NCBI GenBank assembly: GCA_045531285.1
Contig: JAZSDT010000136.1
Location: 1-12,142, forward strand
Reading direction: 5' to 3'
Length of the DNA stretch: 12,142 nucleotides
Source: RGIG6353 sp045531285
Lineage (GTDB): Bacteria; Bacillota; Clostridia; Oscillospirales; SIG627
Shown here: piece by piece, positions 1 through 5,505 of the stretch
Position numbering within the stretch: position 1 is the stretch's first letter
Layout: every line of letters begins with the position of its first letter
Translations under genes and position numbers: made by a program
Notes under the pieces: model-generated
What the model saw: only the letters and a program-made list of their open reading frames with translations
The model's database searches: none
What the model was told of the DNA's origin: nothing

Positions 1-277
1 ATAGCCGAAAAGAGCCGAACTCATGTCGGTTTCGAGGACGATTTTCGCCCCTTTCGGCGTTATTTTTTCTTGTAATATGTACATATAACTGCGCAAAAAT
101 GCCTTGAAAGAAACAAAAATCGTTCCTTGAAACTTCCCTCGAACCGAGGAAAGATAATTTTCGAGCAGAAATGCATCTGCGAAGCGTGGGAATACTTTAC
201 GTATTCCGAGCGACAAAGATGTATTTATGCCGTAAAGAAATTTTCTCGGCGGCATTAGTTCGACTCTTTTCGGCTAT
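1..277. mobile_element. MITE-like structured element with terminal inverted repeats
   Basis: The first 17 bases match the reverse complement of 261-277 with one mismatch. The match continues inward for about 28 bases with a few more mismatches. Inside lie several hairpins and no convincing gene: a perfect 12-base palindrome at 75-86, a CCTCG/CGAGG stem at 137-149, and a larger imperfect hairpin at about 168-226 with a perfect 7-bp tip (189-195 with 201-207). Small size, terminal inverted repeats and no coding capacity suggest a non-autonomous MITE or a structured intergenic repeat. The left end coincides with the window edge, so a target-site duplication cannot be checked and the element could extend further left. 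Family unknown. Confidence 0.6.
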
Positions 278-296
278 ACCGTTTACTCAAATCAAA

Positions 297-313
297 GATA
301 GGCGATAATTGAC
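297..313 (+). repeat. Short intergenic repeat, copy A (upstream of serpin)
   Basis: The sequence GATAGGCGATAATTGAC recurs in inverted orientation at 1672-1688 (two mismatches) and again, shortened, at 1781-1795. The copies lie on both sides of the serpin gene. This copy is in the 106 bases between the structured element and the serpin start, where I see no clear promoter. Function unknown. Confidence 0.55.
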
Positions 314-383
314 AATGGAAGATTCATATGGAACTTTTTTCTTCATTTGCCGTCTAATAGGTAAAAGAAAAGGAGAAAATGCT

Positions 384-1652
384 ATGAAAAGATTTATTTC
401 TGTTTTGTTACTGATGTCTGTGGTACTTTCGCTTGTGTCGTGTCATGGGACTTATACTTCAAAACGGGAAAATCCTAAGATTCCCGATGCCTCCAGAATT
501 GACATTGAAGTAATCCCGTCCGACGCTATTGCTGCAACTCCCCGTGACGCGATTGCCGATATTTCCGTAGATACCCTGAAAAGCCTTTACAAAGGCGATG
601 AAAATGTTCTTGTATCGGCACTTTCCGTCTCGCTGGCTTTGGGGCTTACGGCAGGCGGAGCCAAGGGCGAGACTCTTTCTCAGTTTGAAAAGGTACTGGG
701 AAGGGGAGTGTCAATGGATGAAATGACAGCTTTTTATGAAGCGCTTACAGAAAAGCTTGAAGAAAGCGAAGACGTAGAAATTGATCTGGCAAATTCGGTA
801 TGGATAAGAGATGATAAGAGCGCAATAAGAGTCAATGGCGATTTTCTGGAATATGCCGACGAGGTGTTTGATGCCGACGTTTATACCAAGCCCTTTGATA
901 GCTCTACGGTAAAGGATATTAACAACTGGGTAAACGATAATACTGACGGCATGATAAAAAATATAGTTGACAAGATACCTCTTGACACAGTTATGTATCT
1001 CATAAACGCACTTGCCTTTGATGCGAAATGGCAAAGAAAATACACCGATACCTCGGATTATTTTAAATTTACCAATTGCGTTGGGGAAACCGAAACTGTC
1101 ACGGGAATGTTTTCGTCGGAGTCGATTTATCTTGAGGATGAAAACACAACCGGTTTTATTAAGAAATACAAAGGGGGAGAGTATGGCTTTGCCGTATTCC
1201 TTCCAAACAGTGATATTTCAATAAACGATTACGTAACCGAGTTGAGCGGTCAAAAGCTTATGAATATGCTGTCTACAGCTCAGGAAGTTCCGGTTGAGGC
1301 GAAGCTTCCGAAGTTTTCCTTTGAATATAGTGCGAACCTTAACGGCACGCTGAAGGCAATGGGACTTACCGATGCCTTTGATTCCGCATCAGCCGACCTG
1401 TCGGGGCTCGGAACGTCGGAATACGGAAACCTATACGTCAGTGAGGTCGTTCACAAAACCTTTATCGAGGTTGCCGAAGAGGGAACGAAAGCTGCTGCGG
1501 TTACCTCCGTGGCTGTTAATACCGAATCCGCATATATGCCTCCCGAGAACGTGAAATACGTAACAGTGAACCGTCCCTTCGTTTTCGCCATAATCGATAC
1601 CCAAACAAATCTTCCGCTGTTTTTGGGAACCGTATTGGCTACTCTCCCGTAA
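384..1652 (+). CDS. Serpin (serine protease inhibitor), predicted surface lipoprotein
   Basis: A 422-residue serpin, expected to trap a serine or cysteine protease by the suicide-substrate mechanism at the outer face of the membrane. Residues 1-20 form a lipoprotein signal peptide ending in a lipobox (LVSC, Cys20), followed by a polar linker to about residue 50. Serpin landmarks follow in order: NVLVSALSVSLALGL (74-88), the INNWVNDNTDGMI segment (179-191), LINALAFDAKW (207-217), an inhibitory hinge EEGTKAAAVT (365-374) and the family signature VTVNRPFVFAI (393-403). The small-residue hinge argues for a true inhibitor. The start at 384 is chosen because AGGAG (371-375) sits 8 bases upstream and the signal peptide begins there; an in-frame TTG at 309 lacks a ribosome binding site and would bury the signal peptide. 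By standard spacing from Gly367, P1 would be Glu381, but the loop is longer than usual. Known relatives in gut Clostridia include the siropins of Eubacterium siraeum; target specificity cannot be read from sequence. Confidence 0.95.
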   Translation: MKRFISVLLLMSVVLSLVSCHGTYTSKRENPKIPDASRIDIEVIPSDAIAATPRDAIADISVDTLKSLYKGDENVLVSALSVSLALGLTAGGAKGETLSQFEKVLGRGVSMDEMTAFYEALTEKLEESEDVEIDLANSVWIRDDKSAIRVNGDFLEYADEVFDADVYTKPFDSSTVKDINNWVNDNTDGMIKNIVDKIPLDTVMYLINALAFDAKWQRKYTDTSDYFKFTNCVGETETVTGMFSSESIYLEDENTTGFIKKYKGGEYGFAVFLPNSDISINDYVTELSGQKLMNMLSTAQEVPVEAKLPKFSFEYSANLNGTLKAMGLTDAFDSASADLSGLGTSEYGNLYVSEVVHKTFIEVAEEGTKAAAVTSVAVNTESAYMPPENVKYVTVNRPFVFAIIDTQTNLPLFLGTVLATLP

Positions 1653-1654
1653 TA

Positions 1655-1671
1655 AGCGGTCAGTCACCGCT
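1655..1671 (+). other. Small hairpin after the serpin stop
   Basis: AGCGGT and ACCGCT form a 6-bp stem around a 5-base loop, beginning 2 bases after the serpin stop codon. No T-run follows, so it is at best a weak terminator or a 3' end stabiliser. No better plus-strand terminator was found before the convergent small gene. Confidence 0.35.
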
Positions 1672-1688
1672 GACAATTCTCGCCTATC
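1672..1688 (-). repeat. Short intergenic repeat, copy B (downstream of serpin)
   Basis: Reverse complement of copy A at 297-313 with two mismatches. It reads GATAGGCGAGAATTGTC on the minus strand. Together with copy A it frames the serpin gene in inverted orientation. Confidence 0.55.
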
Positions 1689-1762
1689 GTAACCTTTGAG
1701 TACACTCCAACAATGTAAAACGGCGAGGCTGTAGTTACCGAGAATTTTCCAAAACACAAAAA

Positions 1763-1777
1763 GCGGAGAGCCTCCGC
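1763..1777 (-). terminator. Rho-independent terminator, minus strand
   Basis: GCGGAG and CTCCGC form a perfect 6-bp GC-rich stem with a 3-base loop. Read on the minus strand it is followed by TTTTTGTGTTTT (1762 down to 1751). It would stop leftward transcription from the small gene at 1872-2039 before it runs into the convergent serpin gene. An outer GAGAATT/AATTCTC pairing (1740-1746 with 1782-1788) could wrap this hairpin. Confidence 0.7.
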
Positions 1778-1780
1778 GGG

Positions 1781-1795
1781 TAATTCTCGCCTATC
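1781..1795 (-). repeat. Short intergenic repeat, copy C
   Basis: GATAGGCGAGAATTA on the minus strand. It shares 14 bases (GATAGGCGAGAATT) with copy B about 105 bases away in the same orientation, and it is inverted relative to copy A. Confidence 0.5.
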
Positions 1796-1823
1796 CAAAG
1801 CTCTCCACGTACCAGGTAAAGCA

Positions 1824-1865
1824 AGGAGCTGTTTAAAAACTTATTCAAGCTTTTAAACAGCTCCT
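1824..1865 (-). terminator. Long hairpin behind the small minus-strand gene
   Basis: Arms 1824-1838 and 1851-1865 pair perfectly over 15 bp (AGGAGCTGTTTAAAA), with three more pairs possible in the loop. It starts 6 bases beyond the small gene's stop codon. On the minus strand the following bases are TTGCTTT, only moderately T-rich, so termination may be partial and completed by the hairpin at 1763-1777. Being symmetrical, it could also act on rightward serpin transcripts. Confidence 0.6.
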
Positions 1866-1871
1866 ATGATA

Positions 1872-2039
1872 TTATCCGCAGATGTCCTCAATAAACCCGC
1901 AAGCTGATTTAACAGCGTGAGTAAAACGTTTTCCCGCGTTTCCGCAGCTTCTGATTTTTGACGCTATGAAAGCCCCCGCTGTACCTCCTATAATCATTCC
2001 GATGGCAAGTCCTTCCATAATCTTTACAGTGTTTTTCAT
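1872..2039 (-). CDS. Small glycine-zipper membrane protein (YtxH-like size), 55 aa
   Basis: A 55-residue open frame on the minus strand, starting with ATG at 2039 and stopping with TAA at 1874-1872. AGGAG (2047-2051) lies 7 bases ahead of the start, and hairpin terminators follow the stop, so the gene has its own signals. The protein opens MKNTVKIMEG, then has one glycine-rich hydrophobic stretch (residues 11-26, LAIGMIIGGTAGAFIA) of glycine-zipper type. A basic, cysteine-containing tail follows with Cys32, Cys47 and Cys54. This resembles short YtxH-like or glycine-zipper membrane proteins of Firmicutes; the family assignment is an inference and the function is unknown. It is divergent from the Wzz-like gene and convergent with the serpin gene. 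Confidence 0.75.
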   Translation of the reverse strand: MKNTVKIMEGLAIGMIIGGTAGAFIASKIRSCGNAGKRFTHAVKSACGFIEDICG

Positions 2040-2090
2040 ACCATATCTCCTCTCAAGTCTGTTGCTAATATTATTTGTAGCAATTATGGA

Positions 2091-2096
2091 ATTATA
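2091..2096 (-). promoter_or_regulatory. Possible -10 box for the small minus-strand gene
   Basis: TATAAT on the minus strand, 51 bases before the start codon at 2039. No good -35 hexamer is found at 16-18 bases (only AT-rich sequence), so this rests on the -10 box alone. Confidence 0.35.
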
Positions 2097-2170
2097 CGGA
2101 GTTTTTTGTAGTATTAATTAGTATATTATTATAAATATTTATAACTTTGTTCATTTTGGTTATTGATTTT

Positions 2171-2199
2171 TTTACAAAACAGTGATATACTTATATACA
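2171..2199 (+). promoter_or_regulatory. Sigma-A-type promoter for the kinase operon
   Basis: TTTACA (2171-2176), a 17-base spacer, and TATACA (2194-2199) match the vegetative consensus at 5 of 6 and 5 of 6 positions. Transcription would begin near 2206, at the first copy of a tandem 14-base repeat in the leader. Confidence 0.55.
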
Positions 2200-2205
2200 G
2201 TGTCA

Positions 2206-2234
2206 AGGTATAACTATTTGAGGTATAACTATTT
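2206..2234 (+). repeat. Tandem 14-base direct repeat in the leader
   Basis: AGGTATAACTATTT occurs twice (2206-2219 and 2221-2234), one base apart, giving a 15-base period. It lies between the predicted promoter and the AAGGAGG ribosome binding site at 2235-2241. Each unit contains a TATAAC that resembles a -10 box. It could be an operator, a slipped-strand duplication, or an mRNA leader element. Confidence 0.7.
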
Positions 2235-2252
2235 AAGGAGGCAATTAATATT

Positions 2253-2969
2253 ATGGAAATGAATATAAGCAGAATAGTTTCTCTTTTGCTTGTCAGATTG
2301 AAGTATATATTGCTTGTAGCACTAATTTTTGCTTTGTTGCTTTTCGGCTTCACTAAGGCTTTTGTGCAGGAAAAGTATTCATCCTCTGCCAAAATACTTG
2401 TTGTTATGGAAGCTGATTTCAGCAAGACTTCTGAGGCAACCTTCGTAAAGGAAGCAATTCACTCTTACCTTGCGATTTTTGATACTGTTAAGTTCTTCAA
2501 CGAGGTATCAGAGGAGTATGCATCCCGTGAATACGGTGACAGAATTTTTACTGCATCTCAGTTGAAGGCAATGACCGATATAGAAGCATCGGCTAACGTG
2601 GATGAGCCTTCGTTTACCGTCAAGGTTACGTCTACAAGTCCCGACGTTTGCTACAACGTAGCTACAACGGTGGCTGATTATATGCTGGTAAAGTCGGCTG
2701 AATATCAGCCCTTGAATAAAATAAAGGTTATAGATGACCCAATAAAGCCTCTCGTTCCCGTTTCGCCAAACGTTATGGTAACAACCTTGATTGGCTTTTT
2801 ACTCGGTGCTATCGGTGCTGCTGCGTTCTTTGTTTGTAAGGAAATGTTTGACAACAAGATCAAGAATCTTGAAGACATTACAAGTTTGTACGATATACCA
2901 ATTTTGGGCGTTGTTCCCGATACAACTCCTGCCGCTGAAAAACGTGCAAGAAGAGACAGGGAGGAATAA
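2253..2969 (+). CDS. Wzz-like polysaccharide co-polymerase / BY-kinase membrane adaptor
   Basis: A 238-residue protein with the two-membrane-pass plan of the Wzz/CpsC/YveK family. These proteins set polysaccharide chain length and activate a partner tyrosine kinase on the cytoplasmic side. TM1 is at about 17-36. The extracytoplasmic part follows (about 37-173), ending in the proline-rich stretch DPIKPLVPVSPN (162-173) typical of the family. TM2 is at about 174-195, and a cytoplasmic tail (196-238) contains IPILGVVPD before a charged end. AAGGAGG at 2235-2241 supports the ATG at 2253; the second Met two codons later is less well spaced. The kinase gene starts 3 bases after its stop, so the two are translationally linked. 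No glycosyltransferase, flippase or polymerase gene is next to it in this window. Confidence 0.88.
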   Translation: MEMNISRIVSLLLVRLKYILLVALIFALLLFGFTKAFVQEKYSSSAKILVVMEADFSKTSEATFVKEAIHSYLAIFDTVKFFNEVSEEYASREYGDRIFTASQLKAMTDIEASANVDEPSFTVKVTSTSPDVCYNVATTVADYMLVKSAEYQPLNKIKVIDDPIKPLVPVSPNVMVTTLIGFLLGAIGAAAFFVCKEMFDNKIKNLEDITSLYDIPILGVVPDTTPAAEKRARRDREE

Positions 2970-2972
2970 TCG

Positions 2973-3731
2973 ATGGAAATCTTTAAGAAACTCCGTAAAT
3001 CAAAGGATAGTTCTGTGACTACAAACAATAGCTCCGTTTCCTCTACTACCCTTTTCGCAATTAAGGAAGCATATAAGACTATCAGAACGAATCTTATTCT
3101 TAATCTTGACGACAAGGCCTGTCATCTCATAACTATTACCAGCTCTGTGGCGGGTGAAGGTAAGTCTACTTCGTCTATCAATCTTGCAATCGCTATTGCT
3201 CAGTTTGATAAGAAGGTATTGATGATAGACGGTGACCTTAGAAAGAGAAGAGCCTCCCGCTATCTTAAGTATAGCTCGACGGTTGGCTTGACTGACGTTG
3301 TAAGAGGCGAGTCAACTTTCGCTGATGCCGTTATTAAAACAAAGTATCCTAATTTGGATTTCCTTTCTTCCGGTGCACACGTCAACAATCCTGCAGAGAT
3401 ACTCGCAAGCCGTTCGATGAATCTTTTGCTGGATGAAATAAACCAAAAATACGACTTTATTATCATAGATACTCCTCCTGTAAACGTAGTATCGGACGCG
3501 CTTCCCATTATCAAGAAGTCCGACGGAGTTATACTTGTAGCTCGTGAGCTTATTATTTCCACAAAAGAATTTAACAAGCTTATTACCAGTTTACAGATGA
3601 TAGAGGCAAATATCCTCGGTGTAATCTATATCGGAACGGATTCAACACAGCCCTACTATCACAGAAAAGGCTATTACGGTAAGAATTATTACCACAAATA
3701 CGGTGGCTACAACACCTACGATTCCGAGTAA
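2973..3731 (+). CDS. Bacterial tyrosine (BY) kinase, CpsD/YwqD type
   Basis: A 252-residue cytoplasmic tyrosine autokinase partnered with the upstream adaptor, as in Firmicutes, where sensor and kinase are separate proteins. Visible motifs are EAYKTIRTN (32-40), the oligomerisation segment of the family; Walker A SVAGEGKST (58-66, Lys64); Walker A' VLMIDGDLR (82-90); and Walker B FIIIDTPP (162-169, Asp166). The last 25 residues hold nine tyrosines (228, 229, 234, 235, 239, 240, 243, 246, 249), the usual autophosphorylation cluster. In characterised systems, phosphorylation cycles control kinase-adaptor ring assembly and exopolysaccharide output or other substrates. No cognate phosphatase of the CpsB/YwqE type lies beside it. 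A terminator-like hairpin follows 5 bases after the stop. Confidence 0.93.
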   Translation: MEIFKKLRKSKDSSVTTNNSSVSSTTLFAIKEAYKTIRTNLILNLDDKACHLITITSSVAGEGKSTSSINLAIAIAQFDKKVLMIDGDLRKRRASRYLKYSSTVGLTDVVRGESTFADAVIKTKYPNLDFLSSGAHVNNPAEILASRSMNLLLDEINQKYDFIIIDTPPVNVVSDALPIIKKSDGVILVARELIISTKEFNKLITSLQMIEANILGVIYIGTDSTQPYYHRKGYYGKNYYHKYGGYNTYDSE

Positions 3732-3736
3732 ACTTA

Positions 3737-3772
3737 AGGCAGGGCGCGATTGCGCCTTGCCTGTATTTATTT
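3737..3772 (+). terminator. Rho-independent terminator between kinase and ClC genes
   Basis: Arms 3737-3747 and 3752-3762 pair over 11 positions (one G-U) around a 4-base loop. They are followed by GTATTTATTT. It sits only 12 bases before the ClC start codon, leaving no room for a promoter between them, so it may act as an attenuator rather than an absolute stop. Confidence 0.75.
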
Positions 3773-3783
3773 AAAGAGGCAAT

Positions 3784-5382
3784 ATGAATAAACTTTATTT
3801 TAAGCAAACTCTTTTTCCGTGTGTTTTCCTTTCTGCACTGACAGGTATATTCACCGGAGTTTTGATTTTTATGTTTAAATTTTTGTCAAAGCTTATAATA
3901 GGACTGTCTGACGATATATATACGGCAGTAAGAGAACAACCTCGCTATTTTTTGCTTTTGGTTGGCGGAGCGGCGCTGCTTGGAGTTGTATCGTACGTTA
4001 TTGTCAGCTATATACCAAGCTGTCGAGGCGGCGGAATCCCCACAGCCGTAGCCATACTCAGAGGTCATATACCGTTTGAATGGATGACTTCGACGCTTGG
4101 TATGTTCGGCTCATCCATCATTACGTTTGCAATGGGCGTGCCTTTGGGAAACGAAGGTCCAAGCGTCCAGATGGGTTGTGCCGTCGGCAGAGGAACTGTA
4201 AATGCCTTTGCCAAGAGAAACAGAGCCTGGGACAGATACGTAATGACGGGCGGTGCTTCGGGTGGCTTTGCTGCTGCAACGGGCGCTCCACTCAGCGGTA
4301 TACTTTTTGCATTTGAAGAGGTACATAAAAGATTCTCCCCCGTTATTTTTATGGCGGTTTCAACGTCGGTAGTTACTGCATCCACAACTGCAGATGCGCT
4401 CAGTAGAGTTTTTGGCACGGAATTTTCCGTATTCGATTTTACATTGAGCATATCACTGCCTGCACGTTTTTTTGGAATTGCAGTTTTTGCGGGACTTTTG
4501 TCGGGCGCGTTTTCGGTGCTTTTTGCTAAGGTCTACCGTGTGACCGATTACTTTATAAATGACGTTTTTTCAAAAAGTCCACACGTTGCAAAGGTTGTTT
4601 TAATATTTATGGCTGTAACAGTGTTTGGATTTATCGATACGTCATTTACCGGCTCGGGACATGATATTATTACCGACGTTATGTACGGAAAAGTACCTGT
4701 TTGGTATATGCTTTTGATATATCTTGCCGTGCGTTCTATTTTGCTTCTTTTGGCAAATACCACGGGCATTACAGGCGGTATTTTTATTCCGTCCCTTACC
4801 TTTGGCGCTATGCTCGGCTCGGTTTCTTCAAAAATTGCCATTTCAATCGGCGCAATGCCTGAGGAGTACGCTCCCATAATTGTAATTGTGTCTATGTCTG
4901 CATTCCTTGCCGCTTCATCAAAAATACCCATGACAGCCATTGCTTTTTCCGTGGAGGCTCTTTCAGGACTTTACAATATACTCCCGATTGCAATAGGAAC
5001 TGCCGTAGCCTACGTCATAGCGGAAGCTGCCGGTGCTGTGTCCCTTACCGATTCGGTTATAGAAAGCAAGATAAAATCACACACAAAAGGGAAGGACCCG
5101 TTTGTCATTGACACACGCTTTACCGTGGCAAAGGATTCCTTTGCCGAGGGAAAGGAAATTCGTGACATCCTCCTTCCGCCAAACTGTCTTATAGTATCAA
5201 TGGAAAAAAGAGACCATGAGGCTGTAGCGCTGTGCGAGGGGGATATACTTCATTTGAGATATAAAACCTTTGACAACAAGGAAAGCTATGCCGATTTGAT
5301 TGCTTTGTTTGGTAAACAGCCTATCAGCAAGATGCAGTCTGTTCACAGTGGCGAAGAGAACTATACCTTGCCCGAAATATAA
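3784..5382 (+). CDS. ClC-family chloride/proton exchanger with TrkA_C-like tail
   Basis: A 532-residue membrane protein. Residues 1-425 are a ClC transport domain with many hydrophobic helices; residues 440-510 resemble a TrkA_C (RCK C-terminal) domain, with the SFAEGKEIRDILLP and CEGDILHLRY segments. The gating glutamate is present in GNEGP (122-126, Glu124). The internal proton glutamate of exchangers (CLC-ec1 Glu203) aligns with Glu179 in GILFAFEEV, so an anion/proton antiporter is more likely than a channel. GGIFIP (331-336) matches the GIFAP helix-N motif. The usual GSGIP reads GGGIP (82-86), placing Gly83 where CLC-ec1 has anion-coordinating Ser107. The coordinating tyrosine is not clearly aligned: ungapped, Leu396 takes its place and Tyr397 is next. 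The start has a short AAGAGG four bases away. Expression probably depends on readthrough from the kinase operon or an unseen promoter. Confidence 0.92.
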   Translation: MNKLYFKQTLFPCVFLSALTGIFTGVLIFMFKFLSKLIIGLSDDIYTAVREQPRYFLLLVGGAALLGVVSYVIVSYIPSCRGGGIPTAVAILRGHIPFEWMTSTLGMFGSSIITFAMGVPLGNEGPSVQMGCAVGRGTVNAFAKRNRAWDRYVMTGGASGGFAAATGAPLSGILFAFEEVHKRFSPVIFMAVSTSVVTASTTADALSRVFGTEFSVFDFTLSISLPARFFGIAVFAGLLSGAFSVLFAKVYRVTDYFINDVFSKSPHVAKVVLIFMAVTVFGFIDTSFTGSGHDIITDVMYGKVPVWYMLLIYLAVRSILLLLANTTGITGGIFIPSLTFGAMLGSVSSKIAISIGAMPEEYAPIIVIVSMSAFLAASSKIPMTAIAFSVEALSGLYNILPIAIGTAVAYVIAEAAGAVSLTDSVIESKIKSHTKGKDPFVIDTRFTVAKDSFAEGKEIRDILLPPNCLIVSMEKRDHEAVALCEGDILHLRYKTFDNKESYADLIALFGKQPISKMQSVHSGEENYTLPEI

Positions 5383-5425
5383 TAATATAACGCAGATATA
5401 TCGTCTGCGTTATATTATTATTTCT
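5379..5425 (+). terminator. Rho-independent terminator after the ClC gene
   Basis: A perfect 16-bp stem (5381-5396 with 5404-5419), extendable by two A-T pairs, begins within the stop codon of the ClC gene. A short T-rich stretch follows. The stem is long but AT-rich apart from its GCAGA/TCTGC tip. Confidence 0.8.
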
Positions 5426-5445
5426 AAAAAATCATATAAACCCTC

Positions 5446-5474
5446 TTGACAATCACGTGACCGTGTGATATAAT
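5446..5474 (+). promoter_or_regulatory. Perfect-consensus sigma-A promoter with palindromic spacer
   Basis: TTGACA (5446-5451), a 17-base spacer and TATAAT (5469-5474) match the consensus at all 12 positions. The spacer carries imperfect dyad symmetry: ATCAC (5452-5456) against GTGAT (5465-5469), plus the 8-base palindrome TCACGTGA (5453-5460). An operator placed between the -35 and -10 boxes of such a strong promoter suggests repression, plausibly by the DUF1836 protein encoded first in the operon (inference). Confidence 0.88.
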
Positions 5475-5505
5475 CTAAGTACAGTAATGAAGGGAGGTGT
5501 AGAAG

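Noticed and set aside
309..337. TTGACA at 309-314 as the serpin promoter -35 box
   Set aside because: At the right spacing the downstream hexamer is AACTTT, not a plausible -10 box. The TTGACA falls partly within the repeated intergenic motif.
309..383. Earlier in-frame start (TTG at 309) for the serpin, adding 25 residues
   Set aside because: No ribosome binding site precedes it and it would displace a clear lipoprotein signal peptide that begins at 384 behind AGGAG.
2206..2234. Tandem repeat as the start of a CRISPR array
   Set aside because: There are only two units, separated by one base, with no spacers and no cas genes nearby.
3784..5382. ClC protein as a CLC-F fluoride exporter
   Set aside because: The GxEGP motif, including its proline, is intact, and no fluoride-riboswitch-like leader is apparent. 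Altered selectivity remains open but fluoride is not specifically supported.
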